NCBI GenBank assembly: GCA_001466705.2
Contig: LATX02000187.1
Location: 186,001 to 250,000 of the forward strand
Reading direction: 5' to 3'
Length of the DNA stretch: 64,000 bases
DNA from: Moniliophthora roreri
Lineage: Eukaryota > Basidiomycota > Agaricomycetes > Agaricales > Marasmiaceae
Shown here: piece by piece, positions 14,305-27,355 of the stretch
How positions within the stretch are numbered: the first letter of the stretch is position 1
How the letters are laid out: each line of letters starts with the position of its first letter
Notes under the pieces: model-generated
Seen by the model: the letters and a program-made list of their open reading frames with translations, nothing else
What the model was told of the DNA's origin: nothing
The model's database searches: none
Position numbers and translations under genes: made by a program

Positions 14305-16763
14305 ACATCGGTATCTCTACTGTTTTCGTGTATCAGGTATCATTGCAGGAATTCTTTCGGTTTCTAATACAGCAGAAATCTATCGGTCAGACAGTTGTGC
14401 CCTTTTTTTTTTTTTGCTGAACACGTCAAGGAAACCCTATCACGATGTTATGTCTCCCGCTGCTCGTCCTTATCTTGAAGCGTGTTTGGTCAGCGCAGGA
14501 GATAGGGGTCTGGTTGTGTTTCTTTTTATGCACGAGGTGTGCCGTAACAATGTGCTGTTTAGGGTGAGTTGCTTGATTTCGTATGCGACTACAGCGGGCT
14601 TTTATCATACTTTTGGCTTTACAGTGTGACGAAGGTGGAAAGAAAGGTAGCGCTCATACACTTGAACATGAGAAAATGCCATCGGCATGTAAACTGGGGT
14701 TCTTCACTGTTTCTTCTTTTGTAGCCACATTCTCATTGAACCCATGGTACGTTTTGTGAGTATGTACGTTACACATTCGAGTTTGCCCCGGTTACCGATG
14801 ACTCGTTTGCAGATACATTGAGAACTGTACCCCGGGCTCCCGAATTGTCGTGTGGCGAGGATGGTTGGCGTTCTTGAGCGATAGAGGGTACGGTTATATT
14901 GCCTTAATAAGTGGTGTACGTTGTGTTCCAAGCTGTATCATTCGAGCTTTCAATTCAGTTTTCTTTTTGTGACAGGCTGAATCGACTTCCTTCCATTTTG
15001 CGGGTACAAAACAGCGGTCAGCCACAATACGAAGCAAATTTCGAGTACATGCGCCGTAAGTGCTCCACACCCCTAGTGCTACCGTTCCATGTTGATTCCT
15101 AATGAAATTACCATCAGGCGTAACAAACGCACAAGTTTCCTCATTCGTCCCGTCAGAAGCGCTCCACAGCGGCGTATCGGTACGCGCCACACAAGATATG
15201 CCTCGAAGTCCTTATTCTAAAAGTGGGTTTCCGTGGCTTAAAACCCTCATTCATCGCTAAAATCGCTAAAGAGCGACGGGCTGGACGTTGGAGCCGAGAA
15301 GATACGGTGGGAACGTGGTATCTTCCAAGACGTCACCGAAAACAAATTAGAAGCTCTGAATGGGAGCGAGGTTGTATTATTACTGGGGTCAACGTTCAAT
15401 AATGTACGGATGAATACGACGCTTGCGCCACCGTGGGCATACAGTAGTTCGGGGGTAAAGATGAAATAGGTGAGCTGCTTTGACCCTCTCCTTCGGCCAT
15501 TTTTACGTGTCAAAATCGTCATTTTCTTCAAGCTGATTATCCTGATAAGCGCAAGTGGACGCTGGATCATTATTTTCATCCATCAGAAATTGAAGCCTAG
15601 GCTCGGAATTATCTAGCACATTTGTGTGGAGAGAGCGTGGTCGGTGTTCTGACTGCGTACGCCCACATGAACAAGCCGCACCTCCGTATGACATTAAATG
15701 ACATTCCATATCTCTGGATGCACTCAAGCTGGTGTTTGTATTGTTCGGCACTCCGAGCTGTCCTTCACAATGACGAGAGAGATCAATTTGCAGGCACAAC
15801 GCGTATCCGAGGCGACTATCTGAGCCCCAACACGATCAACAAGGTGACTCTTTTCATGTGAAACGGGGGTAGCAAGCGTAACCGAGCTTGCTGGATTCAG
15901 ATAAAGGTTACCGAAACACAGACACTTTTTTATTTTCGCTGATGACCGGGACAGGAGCCGACAAGAATAACAAAGGTTGACAGCTCCACAGTTCCATGAT
16001 GAGCCTGACGATTTCGCAGATCATTCGTTGGTTCGTGGCGCTCCATTGGCGGTTTCGTCGTCGTGCCATTCGGAGGCAAGTTGAGCCATGGGTTTACCAC
16101 GGATATTGCGCAATTTCCAATCCTACTATGCGTATTTTCCTGCTGAATTATGGGTGACCACCTCAATTTCATCGAGCGAATTGGCGTACCCTCGGGCAAA
16201 TGTTGAGCTTGCTCAGGAACACGGTTACGTAATGTTGTCCGTCGGATTTGGGGATTGCATAACACCGACCACGTCAGCGAGGCTTATCGTCCAAGCTGTG
16301 CTAAAGCGTTCGTCCGTTGCCGATTACCGTTTCTTCTACTTCTTGTTTAGATTACTCTCCACAACTGATCTGTGTACGACACACCGTAGCAATTATCGCG
16401 CTCTGTCCATGCACAGATGGAGTCGGAAATTTGGAAATCGGTTTCCAAAGCAAGGCGAGTTTTTTCTTCTCGAAATTTGGTAAGCCCTCGCACTGATCGA
16501 ATTTGTGGAGCTCGGCTGAAAATTTTTTCTTTCTTGCACAGCATGTAACACTTTTTGCGACCCCAATACCGCATTCCTGTTTTGGATCAACTCGTCGAAA
16601 TCCTATCTCTACATCCATTTTCAGAATGTGTGGTCTCCAACGGCATCCTGCTACAACGAATAACTCTGAATCCTCTCCTCCGATCAGCATACCTCGTTCT
16701 CCCTCCACCAGCGCCCTTGACGTCATGTCTCCGAATCTTGAAATTTTCATCGAGAATTTATTG
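14305..16763. other. Gene-poor stretch, nothing recognised
   Basis: About 2.4 kb between the F-box stop and the HAD phosphatase promoter. ORFs such as 14894-15190 (-), 15503-15799 (-) and 16088-16483 (+) exist, but none has a recognisable motif or a convincing splice chain. It could hold decayed genes, including debris of a second F-box copy, but I cannot support one. Confidence 0.35.
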
Positions 16764-16770
16764 TATAAAA
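16764..16770 (+). promoter_or_regulatory. Probable TATA box of the HAD phosphatase gene
   Basis: TATAAAA lies 99 bp upstream of the ATG at 16869 and is followed by a pyrimidine-rich stretch and an A-rich leader. Strongly expressed fungal housekeeping genes often have this layout. Confidence 0.5.
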
Positions 16771-16868
16771 GCAACCAAAGTACTCCTCTCTGGTCTTCAC
16801 TAAACCCACCCTTCCTCTGAAAACACAGAGAAACCTCTCTAGTTCATCTTCTGATCTCATCTATCACG

Positions 16869-18041
16869 ATGTCTTCCCAACAAACTTTCTATGTCGACGC
16901 CGTCCTCTTTGACATGGTGTGTTGATTCTCATCTCAGTATGCCAAATCTAACTCCCCCAGTGCGTTGTTTAGGATGGTACCCTTACCGACTCTATTTCTG
17001 CTGTCGAGGCTGCCTGGGGCAAGGTGGCAAAGGACATTGGACAGGATCCCGCATATGTCATCGCCGCAACCCATGGCAAGCGAGCCGTCGACAACCTCGC
17101 GCAGTTCAAGCCTTACATTAAGGCTCACGAGATGGATGACGAAGTTCAAAAATTCGAGGAGTCGATTCTCTTCTTTGCCGACGCTTACAACAAGCACGGA
17201 CCCGGTTCGCGTCGCGGGTCGAGGGCCAACTCATTCTCCACCACTCCCAACGACTCCCCGATTGACTCTGGCTCGAGCACTCCTGCTCTCACTCCAGGAA
17301 GCTCAGCTCCCAGTTCTCGTGCCTCTTCCATTATCGCATCGGAGACTCGTCGTCCCTCTTTCGGTGCTCGTCTCGGAAGCCTTCTTCGCATGACAGCCGT
17401 CCCTGAAGCTCGTGTCGTGGACCGGTACCATGCCGAGTTTGAGGATTCAGCCATGGCTGACGATCACGAGAACATCATTGCTGAGGAGGATGACGGGAAG
17501 ATCAAGGCCGCCATTCACCACCTTGAGGCCTGGCAACTCGAAGCCGCCAGTGTCGATCGCTCTGTCCGCATTCTTCCTGGTGTCAAGCGGATGATTGACT
17601 CTCTTCCCGCTGGCCGATACGCTGTCGCTACTTCTGGTGCCAAGACTTACGGTAAGTTTTACAACCTCCCTATGATTAGCAGTAACTTTATTCAACTTGA
17701 TTATTTTAGCTTACGGTTGCATGACCCGCGTCGGTATCACTCCTCCTCCTGTCACTATCACTGCCGACGACAAGCGTCTCAAGGCAGGCAAGCCCGCTCC
17801 CGACCCTTTCCTCCTTGCTGCAAAGTGCCTCGGTTACGATGCAAAGAAGTGTGTCGTCTTCGAGGATTCCCCGAGCGGTATTCGTGCCGGTGTTGCTAGC
17901 GGCGCCACCGTCATTGCCGTCTGCACCAGTCACGAACGCTCAAAGATCGAGAACTGCGGCGCTCACTACATCGTCGAGAACATGGATCATGTCAAGTGCG
18001 ATGTTGTGGACGGCAAGCTCAAATTCACCATTCGGGCATAG
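16869..18041 (+). CDS. HAD-superfamily sugar/glycerol phosphatase with serine-rich insertion
   Basis: Three exons (16869-16916, 16973-17651, 17710-18041) give 352 residues. Motif I AVLFDMDGTLTDS places the nucleophile Asp at residue 15 and the acid Asp at 17; intron 1 falls between them. Motif II is VATSGA, motif III has the Lys in LKAGKPAPDPF, and motif IV is VVFEDSPSGI. This order and the cap between motifs I and II match the Gpp1/DOG-type group, which dephosphorylates glycerol-3-phosphate or 2-deoxyglucose-6-phosphate and is important in osmotic stress. Members are usually about 220-260 residues. The extra length here is an insertion at about residues 88-165 rich in Ser, Pro and Thr (SRRGSRANSFSTTPNDSP onward). 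It has several R-x-x-S sites and sits in the cap domain. The substrate is not certain from sequence. Confidence 0.85.
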
Positions 18042-18902
18042 AGTAGACATGGCCCTCCCCTTCCCCTTCCCCCCTCTCCTCACACATTTCCCATTCTTTC
18101 TTGATAATCACTCAATGTACCACTAGATTCTGTACATCTCACTCATGCATGGACTTTCATACCACCCAAAACATTGGGATTTAGATACCACTGTTGTCTG
18201 TCATATGTACTTATTATTGTCCGCTTATGAATCGATAGCACTCTTATCATTTCGAAAGCAAAGACGGCCATCATTTTTTTTTTAAGATTTCAGGCACATC
18301 ATGACTACTCCACAAACATGCAGCACGTTACAGACGCGTACGCGCCATGTTAATATTAGCTGGATCGCCTTGGGCTAGGCAGTACGTTCAGGCCAACCTC
18401 AGCCTCAATCAAATAGTATCAGTCAGTCAGGTAGTATCAAGCACCCACCTCGTTCTGTGAGCTGCGAACCAAGACCCGATATTCGATTTCGATCAGTTCA
18501 GACAGCTGTGGAGTCGTTCAACGTGGGCTGAGAGCAAGGCAGACCGGCTCGCATACAACTCCCACGGAGATTTGGATTGTCCTGTCAAACTCCAGGTAAA
18601 TCACTGTCGTTGTTCTTGAAGACATGGCACTCGAGTTTAGGGGAACGTTTCGGTTTCTTGATACAAGACTTTGAAGAACTTCTTCCATTTCAGCCACCAT
18701 CATGACAATAATCGCGTCCTCGGCGTGTTTTTTGTTTGTCTCCGAACTCCATGTCGGACAAGCAGCTTATCGTGTTAGGGATAAAACGGAGGATTAACAG
18801 TAGAATAACCTAGTAGTTTACACAAATATTTACACAAATAGAAGTAAGTCTTCGTCCTTTCGCTGATGACTGTATAAGCTTGTATGTAACGTATATCCCA
18901 TA
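18042..18902. other. Convergent intergenic region
   Basis: The 3' ends of the HAD phosphatase (+) and O-methyltransferase (-) genes face each other across 860 bp. No gene, RNA or repeat was recognised. Confidence 0.4.
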
Positions 18903-20817
18903 TCATGCGGGAACAGCTTCAATCGATTGCCACATTGACAAATCCTCAGATACGCGATGCACCTTGGTCAATTTCCATCCCGATTTCCGGAACAATTCGT
19001 CGAATTGGTCAATGGTACGTTCCTCAGAATTGCAGAGGCTGAAAACCTGAATACCGTGTTAACCCCATGGCCCATGGGAGAGCTGAGGTGTTCACGTACC
19101 AACATATCGAGTACGTATGCAAATTCGTTCACAGAACCAAAGTTGGCCAGCAAAGGCTTGGGAGCTTCGCGTGGCGTAGCACCTGGAATTACACTCTTCT
19201 TGCCCTGGGTGTCTTGGTGGCACACATAGGGCATGATTATCTCAAGAACAAGTAGTTTTGTATCAGGACGTGCCGCATCGCGTAGCCGAGATAGCATCTT
19301 CTGACAGTCTTCGTCTGACCAGTTATGCAGGACATGCTTGACGAGGAACACCGAAGCATCCTTCTGAGGCTGTTCAGTAAAAAAGTCATGGGCTAGAGTA
19401 CACCTTCAGTTTATGCATTTTTTAGCCGGGAGGATAGGGAGGCACACCTTGAAGAACGACTCGACCACTCTTCAAAGCCTCCGGCTGGCGCGTTGACCAG
19501 ACCTACATTAAACGCGATCAGAGCGTGAACGATTGGTCCCTACATTCACGTTTTGCGCACCTTGTGACCTTTCTCGACAATGCTAGGCAAGTCTTGAACC
19601 ACGATATTGATATCGGGAAATTCTTCGGCCAGTGCAAGAGAGACTGTTCCGACACCTCCGCCTACATCGACAACCACGGACCCGGCAGGTAGGGACTTCC
19701 AGTCATATGCTAACTTGAGGATAAGCACTTCGAAAAAGGGCCGCATCAACCCGCGGATATACATACCTTGAGCAAAGAGATCTGGTTGGAACATCGTAAC
19801 GCCTTCCATCGCTACGGCGAATCTCTGATGTCGCGCGGATTGGCGAGGATCTTGCAAGAAGCCAAAGTAGGTGAGATTCTCTGTACCGAATGCCTTGTTC
19901 AACGGAGTCGCGTTATTCTTTGTCGAGTGCCCCATCTCGGGATCACTCATCGCCTCCCAAGAGTAAATGGCAGCTTTGGCTACTTCATCCAAGCTACGGG
20001 GGGAAAGGGTGAGCAAGCCTCACGTGAAGTGCTTGGAATAACCATACTGGGAGCTAACCAAGGCGGGGAATCCAGACGTGTTCTCGTGCTTTCTTTCGGG
20101 GCTACTCTTTTGGTTAGCAAGAGGCTGTATCGGGACGTGAGGAAGCAACTTGCTGGGCAAAAAGTTCATCTACGCATTTATGCGTATCCATCATACTTGA
20201 TATACGATTGTTGGCAAATACATCTGGTGCAAGTTCCGTATATACGTGGAGCGAGGCGAGATAGCGAAGAAAACGAGCTAGCAAAACGAGCATCAACGCT
20301 TAATAGGCAGACAGGTAGTGATCGCACGGACCTAACTTCTTAGCGTCTAAGCCGTTTATTGCAGCGATTTGGTTGACGTGAAGTCCCTAAAATAGTTATA
20401 CGTCAAGTTTTCGAGAAAAAGAATTCCAAACCGAGGAGTACCTCTGGACCTGCTTCTCGCAGAATTTCTGTGACATGTCCCTCAATGCATACTCGCAAGG
20501 CGGCGGATCGGAATGTCTGCAAGACCAAAGTGAGGTTCATCTAGATAAAAAAAAAATAGAGTACGCACACCGGCAGCAACATGATATAGCGAGACTTGAG
20601 GTGGGGAGAAGATAGCTTGCAGTTGGGAAGCAGCCGCGCTTATGATAGCAGCAGCTCTCTGGGCATCTGGATTTGCGCGGAAGGCCTCCGATGCAGGGTG
20701 GTACGGCTCGTTGAGATCAGGGATTCTGGTGTCATTAGAAGCACAGATTTCGTTCAACGAGCACACAGAGTCAGTGAGTAACTGCAGTAAGTGCTGTACT
20801 TGCGTTGATTGTGACAT
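18903..20817 (-). CDS. SAM-dependent O-methyltransferase (COMT-like, secondary metabolism)
   Basis: Multi-exon gene from ATG at 20817 to TGA at 18903-18905 (C-terminus MWQSIEAVPA). The N-terminal helical dimerisation domain starts MSQSTQVQHLLQLLTD and includes a winged-helix part (FLRYLASLHVYTELAPDVFANN). The Rossmann domain has SAM motif I VVVDVGGGVGTVSLALAEEF, then FPDINIVVQDLPSIV. The catalytic region KHVLHNWSDEDCQKML carries the conserved His of plant-type O-methyltransferases. Acceptors are usually phenols or polyketides, so a role in a natural-product pathway is likely, but no other biosynthetic genes lie next to it. Splice joins at about 20040 and 19040 restore frame cleanly (SSHLDEVAKAA; AYVLDMLVFSLCNSEE). 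A small secreted or housekeeping alternative is unlikely given the motif set. Confidence 0.87.
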
Positions 20818-21681
20818 GAGCGGGAGGTGGGGATATGTAGCGGTATCGTCGCAGTCTTTATATGTTCCGGGCTTCTTGGGTCAACGTCACATTAAGAAGA
20901 GTATAGCATATAGCAGAAGATTGCAGTTTATGTCACTCCGGAAAGTGTCACGTCCCACTGTGCATTCTGGCAAGTAAGTGCCACAGAAAAACTCCGAAAG
21001 ACCAAGTCCGGCTATAAACTAGTCCTAGTTAGTACAAGATCGAAGACCTGCAAGGCAGACCTCTCGTCTTACGTATCGGGTGACTGTGGTGCTTGTTCTC
21101 TTCCCTGAGGCGACCGCGTACAGGACATTCTGCACGTTAACCTTCAAGTTTCCATTAGAATCAAAGCCCAGGAAGGATCCAAAGCCTGGAAGCCTGGTTT
21201 ACTTAATTATCACTGATAATGGACAGTATAGACGACTAACCGAGTTTACCCAAATGGCCGTTGCTCTCCATTCTCATATCACGTGCAACAGTCATTCGGG
21301 AAAATATATTCGCGCGCTTCGACTTGTCATTCCAAAGTTTGGGATATGTCAGTGATGGCCACTATATCATACAGCTAATAGAACAGACTAGTGCCCACTA
21401 GTCTCCACTAGTGAACGCTAGGAAGAACGGAAATCTCAATCTCGCATGGCTTTCATTTCATGACATGACCCTCTGAAAACATAATATTAGTACAGCGGCA
21501 TACAACGAATGATGAATAGCACCTGTCTTCTCTTAAATGCGGACCACAAACCTAAAAGGAGACAGGTGATACGAAGAAAACAACGCGCGAACAGTCCAGA
21601 AAGTATGTAATCCTTGAAGCTAACATTCACGTACAAATCCATGTCATGATAGTAATGTAGATATACAAGCGTGCTTGCCCT
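20818..21681. other. Intergenic: O-methyltransferase promoter side and Bbc1 3' flank
   Basis: No gene recognised. From about 21504 onward the sequence is the non-coding part of a segmental duplication matched at 30253-30429. Confidence 0.45.
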
Positions 21682-24462
21682 TTATGCCTCCAACACTCGA
21701 TAGACCTAAACAGTGCAACACGTTAGCGCACATAAGAGCTCAAAGAATCATGACATACCTTTACAACCCCGCTCTTCAAATCCTCAAATCTATAGCTCAC
21801 TGACTCGACCGTCTGCTGCCCCACATGTTGATTTGCCTGGAATACCCTTACCTTGAACTTCTTGGGCTCAAACTCGCTAACCACACCCACTACCGGCTCT
21901 TCCCCAACGCCCACCGTCTGACTATACGTCTGGATACCCTTGTGACCTTTCATCTTGGCATCCTTCAACCACACCACATCACCCGGGAGAATCTCACTCG
22001 CTCGTTTCTGCACGGAGTTGCCGGATTGCATGTATATCAAGTACCCGTATGCATCAGGTGTAACACTCGATGCATTCGGTACCTCCTTCAATGCCGCTTG
22101 TACGAATCCATGATATGTCCCATCACCGATAAGAGCACGTTTAGATTTCTCGTGTAGTTGAGTAGCGACTTCGCAAACTTGAGCACCGACGCGGCCCCAG
22201 ATAGCCATAAGTTCATCTGGATTCAGGGATTGTGGGATTGGCGTTAGCTTTGATTCTTCCGCAGCTGGAGCAGGACCAAGGTCATCGTAAGAAAGCGACA
22301 GGTCAGCTTGAGTGTTGCTAAACTCGGGTATCTCCCATGATATACTCTCGTTCATCGAAGCAGAGGCAGGTGGTGGAGGTACACCTTTAGTTGGCGCTGT
22401 ACGACGAGGAGGCGGCGGCGGCGGCGGCTCTTCGGTGCTCTCTGGTTCCTCCACCATAACATACTCTGACGTGGGCTGATACGAAGATGAAACTGGAGTT
22501 TTTTCGGCAGACACCCTTCGCGGTACTGTCTGCGGTACACTTGGTCTTCTTCCAGGAGGCGGTACAGGCGGCGGTGGCGGAGATTGCGTTGGTACACGTT
22601 GATGTTGTTGCACAGAGGCACGTCTACCTTCACGTGTAGGTATCGGTGGAGGTGCTTCATCCTCCTGGGCATCCGAATACCCAACTTCTTCCATCTCACT
22701 CTCCTCGGCCTCTACTTTGACACCATCGTCCGACGTGCCCTGACTTCCACCGTAATCGGACTCGGGTTCTTGTGGTGGTGGCCGAGGGGGTGGTGCAGCA
22801 CGAGTTGGAGGAGGTGGATGTGGATGAGAGCCAGGAACAAGTGGAGGATGAGCGAGTGACGATCGAGGACTAGTGGCGGTCGGCGCTGAACTTTCCGAAT
22901 GTTCTTGTTCCCTCGGAGGCGGCGAAGGCTTTGGCGGTGCCACCATACCGGGCATCATACCAAACCTCATACCCCCCATACTGGCCAATTTGGCAGCAAT
23001 CCTCTCTTTTCTAGCACGTTCCTCTTCCTCTTCAGTCATCTCGGTTCTCTCTTCACCTCCTTGTTCCTCTTCTTGCTTCTCAGGTTCTCTCTCTACGTCT
23101 CTTTTTGGCGGAGGCGGCCTCATACTCATCATAGGCCCCGCACCAAACTTGATACCACCCAACTTGGCCATACGTTCCGCAATGGTACGTCTTCGCGCTT
23201 GTTCTTCATCTTCTTCCTCCTCATCCTGATCTGATTCTTGAGTTTTGGCAGTATCCCGTAAATTCACAGTCGAGGCTTGCCTACTTGGACTATGAAATGA
23301 TGGGTCGATCGGGTCTTTGAATTCAAACGATCAGAAACATAGAAAGGACCAAGAAATCCGGAAACTTACCGCCTTCCTCTTCATCCAAAATTTCTGGAAC
23401 AGATAACGTAGGCGTCTGCATCTGTGCCTCCGAAGAACTAACACTCGTTTTCCTATTCTTAGCACTCGACGTCGGTGGTGGAATGACCAATGGCTGCTCC
23501 TCTTTCTCTTCTTTGACTTTTGCAGGAACAGACGTCCGACGTGGAGGAGGTGTGGGCAATGGTTCCTCGGAAATATTCGAGCCCTCTTCGTCTGTAACTT
23601 CTCGTTCTACCGCAGACGGGGGCGGAGGCGGTGGAGGTACGAATCGGCTAGGGCGTATAGTAGTGGCAAGAGATGGCGGTGAGGCTGGGGTCGGTATCGG
23701 TTTTACTTCCTCTTCATCGTCCTCATCATGATGGGCTAACGCGGGCGGTGGAGGAACGACTCGACCGGGACGCGTTGCAGATGCCGGAAGGCGCGGTGGT
23801 GGTGAAGAGGGTGTTCTAATCTCGTTGTCGTCTTGCACTGGTGGTGGTCGAGTAGGACGTGTAGCAGAGGATGGAAGAGGAGGTGAGATTGGCGTTGGTA
23901 TCGGTATCACGTCTTCTTCCTCTTCATCATAGTCAGCGGGAGGTGGTGGTGGAGGCGGTACGATCCTGCTTGGTCTGGAAGACGTTGGCAGAGGCGGAGG
24001 TGACAATGGAGTGTCTACGTCGTCGAGATCCTGTGTCGCAGGCGGTGACGGCGGTACGATCCTACTAGGCCTAGAAGACGTCGGCAAAAGTGGAGGTGAC
24101 TCTGGTTCCTGCACGTCCTCTTCATCCTCCTCTTCCTGCGGTGGTGGTACAGCTCGACCTGGCCTCGTAGACGTCGGTAACGGAGGCGGTGATGAGGGAG
24201 GTGTAGGCTTCACATCTTCTTCATCTACCACAGCAGGTCTGCTCGGTATTGGCAACTCATCATCATCGGCGACTTTCCTCAACGAAAACCTTCTCGCGGG
24301 TCGAGGTACCACTTCTTCCTCAACCTCATCTTCAGGTGTATCGGGCATGACTTTTGGCGGCGGGGGGATCGATTGACGTCGAGGTGGTGGGGGTGGTGGT
24401 GGTACGTCTTCTTGTTCTTCACCGCCTTGATCTTGCGATAAAACAGGTGCTGGTGGCGGAGG
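21504..24462. repeat. Source of the segmental duplication (3' half of the Bbc1-like gene)
   Basis: This block matches 30253-32053 in the same orientation at high identity, including about 180 bp of non-coding 3' flank. The copy lacks the part equivalent to about 22826-23960. Confidence 0.85.
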
Positions 24463-26981
24463 AGGCGCAACGAATCTCGGCGGCGGTTTCGGTGACTCTA
24501 TTTCCTGTTCATTTTGCCCCGAACCTAATGTTTTAATCTCGGATCAGAACTTTCCTTTTTCTTTCCAGAACGCAATGTGACTATACTCTACCTTCGTCTT
24601 CGTATTCTTCGTGTTCAACTTGATCATTCCTGTAATCGTTACCATCTATAAATAGGTTTTAAATCAATACATGATATCGCCCGCGGAACCAAGAAATAAC
24701 AAGGCAAGGAAATGGGGAAATGGGTGTTGGATCTACGGCGAAGGCAAGAAATTCAAGAATTACCATCGTCAGTCGTCTCCTTCGGACGAGTCGTATCTAT
24801 GAACAACTATCAGCTTCTGTTGTCTAGCCCGCAAAACACTAACAAGCGCTCACCTTCTTCATGAACAGACGGCTTTCTAGCCACAGGTTCATCTGACATA
24901 GAGGCTTTCCTAGCAGGAGCCGCAGCAAACGGATTAAAACCACCCATCTTGGCCATTCGCTCTGCAACGCGTCTCTTTCGATCTTCTTCCGTTTCTTCTG
25001 CTTCCTCTTCCTCTGCTTCTCGTGTCTCTGTCTTTTCACTTTCCACTTCTTCCCGTTCTGCCTTGAAAGGAGCACTAGCCTCAGCTACAATCTGCTCCTC
25101 AGCCTCAACCCGCGCCTCTTCCGGCACCTCTGCTTTCCTAGCAGGATGAGGAGGTGGTGCGAACGGGTTAAAACCACCCATCTTGGCGAGACGTTCTGCG
25201 ACACGGCGTTTACGCTCCTCTTCTTCATCGACTTCTTCGTCGGGTTGGGATTGAGAAGGTTCCTCGGAGATAGGTACGGCGTCCTCTGAAGTTGACGCTT
25301 CCCTGGAGGGAGGTACATCTGAGACAGAGGCTTTGCGAAATGGTACGTCTTCCTCTGCGATAGACGGTTTCCTAGCAGGAGGTGGAGACGGAGGTGGTGC
25401 GGTCTCTGCAACTGATGATTTCCTCGAGGGCGCTTCTGCCATTGATGATTTTCTCGAAGGTGCATCTACTACTGACGGTTTCCTCGATGGAGGCGCCGGT
25501 ACTGATGCTTCTTCCTCTGAGATCGATGCCTTGCGAGGAGCTTCTTCGGAAACCGACGCCTTTCTAGAAGGCACGTCTGCATCAGATACCGAAGGTTTCC
25601 TAGCGGGCGGTAGAGGCGACGCAGCTGAAATGGGTTCGGCTTCTGTGATGTCCTGTGTCGGCACATCGACAACATCTGCTTTCCGAGTATCTTCGACGAC
25701 CGATGCTTCCTGCGCTAGCGCCGCTGCACCTTCCTCATCCTTCTTTTCCTCTTCAGTCGGAGGAGGTGGCAGAGGCGACTTGGCTCTCTTCCTTGGAGGT
25801 GCAGTCCGTCGTGGAATTGCTGACATGGGCATCGATGGCGGTGATTGAGGTGACGATTCGGGTGTACTTGCCGGCTCTGGCGAGAGAAGGTTGAGGGACC
25901 TCGCAGACGGAACGGGTGATTTGACAGAGGCGTCGTCTATAGATGCGTCCGTTAGGTAGGGTCAAGTCAGATCGAACGTGGCGCTGTACATACCTGCTTC
26001 CGCTTTTGCTGGTGCTTCTTCTTGAAGTTCGTCAGATGGCGGTACGGGTTCTGAATTAGAGTATATAGATGTCAGTGCGTAGACAGGGATATAACAACGA
26101 TTAATGCTTACCGTCCTTCTCGGCTCCCTTCTCTGCCTCTTCCTGAGATTTCCCGAGCTCTTTCTCAACTTCTTCCTTGGGTGAAGTAATAGATTTCGCT
26201 ATCGACCATTGGTAAGAATTTCAAAAAGACAACGAAGGATATCAAAGGACTCACCTTCTGTCGGCGGAGGTGAAGCAACAGGCTTGACACCGGGTCTACC
26301 GAACACAGGTGGCCCCATACCGACCCGAGCACCACCGAGACGAGCCATACGAGCTGCTAAAGCAGCGCGTCGCTGTCTCTCTTCTTCTTCAGGATCCGGT
26401 TCAGCCTCGTCTTGCTGTTCTTGCTGAATTTCTTCGCCATCGCCAGTGCCAGCACCGAGAGACTTGACGCTAGCCTCTTCCCCAGCAGACTTGACACCCT
26501 CGCCCTCTTCACCAAGTGACTTGACGCTCTCCTCGCCTGGGGATTTGACACTCTCTATCTCCGTTTCCTTCTTTGCAGCAACAGGGACCGGTGCAATACC
26601 TGGCGATGGAGGTGGCTTCCATTTGGGTTTTTCGCCAGTCGGTTTCGGCGGTGCAGCAGGTGCAGGCCCACCACCAAATGCACCCTTTCCCTGCAACGCA
26701 GCCATACGTTCCTTCAAACTGACGCCTTTGCCTATAGTTTCCCGAGCATCGCTGGCTGACATTCCTCCAGCCTTCTTCTCCCTTTCTACATCGCCACTAG
26801 CATTTCCTCCAGAAGGAGACGAAGGTGGTGAAGGCTGCTTAGGTTTCCATGTTCCTAACCCGCCTGGTTTAGGTCGAGGAGGTGGAGGTGATGATGGGGT
26901 TGATGATGACGAGGGTTTCTCGAATGCAGCGATTCGATCGCGGAGAGAGCCTGGTTTGGGTTTAGGTGGTGGATCTGACAT
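21682..26981 (-). CDS. Bbc1-like proline-rich cortical actin-patch protein
   Basis: A long multi-exon gene from ATG at 26981 to TAA at 21682-21684 (last exon encodes VYRVLEA). The N-terminus MSDPPPKPKPGSLRDRIAAF is followed by many polyproline runs (up to eight Pro), the ligand type for SH3 and profilin. Short helical repeats of the form R-x2-I-A-x-R-M-A-x-L/M-G-G occur at about 26.33, 25.19, 24.95, 23.17 and 23.0 kb. The C-terminal module has GRVGAQVCEVATQLHEKSK, IGDGTYHGFVQAAL, DAYGYLIYMQSG, PGDVVWLKDAKMKGHKG and FEPKKFKVRVFQANQHVGQQ. This matches the papain/NlpC-like fold at the C-terminus of Bbc1/Mti1, which restrains Las17/WASP-driven actin assembly at endocytic sites. I see no N-terminal SH3 domain, unlike yeast Bbc1. 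Ten R-K-x-S-hydrophobic sites cluster at 24.88-25.62 kb. A partial copy lies 8 kb away. Confidence 0.8.
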
Positions 26982-27355
26982 TATGATGAGGGATTGTGGT
27001 GGTCGTGATGGTCGTTGATGAAGAAATCCTCGCCGTCGTAGTTCACGGCACGCGTCCTGGACTTCTCACGGTGAAACGGCTACATCATCGCAACTAGCAT
27101 CACTATAATAAGCAGTCTTGGATCAAGGCGCGAGGTCATATGCAGATAGCTATGTAGGTACAGATGATTTCCAACAGGGCCTAACTTGTGGTGTAAGTAG
27201 CTCCCATTAACACTGATATGTATGCATTGTGATGTGTGTCATTGTAGTAGTGAGTCGCGAAAAAGAAAAGTAGGAAACCCCGGTGATATTCAAATCCAGA
27301 CGACCGAGTTGGTGGATGACTGCAGCAGAGGACAAGGATCCCATTGCAACTAGAT
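26982..27355. other. Promoter region of the Bbc1-like gene
   Basis: 370 bp between the Bbc1-like ATG and the stop of the NLR gene upstream, both on the minus strand. No separate gene or repeat was seen. Confidence 0.4.

Noticed and set aside
25333..25848. Long plus-strand ORFs (also 26446-27018, 22873-23229, 24011-24376) rich in Gly, Ser and Asp
   Set aside because: They are antisense shadows of the Bbc1-like proline-rich exons. CCT/CCA-type codons read backwards give Gly and Ser runs without stops.
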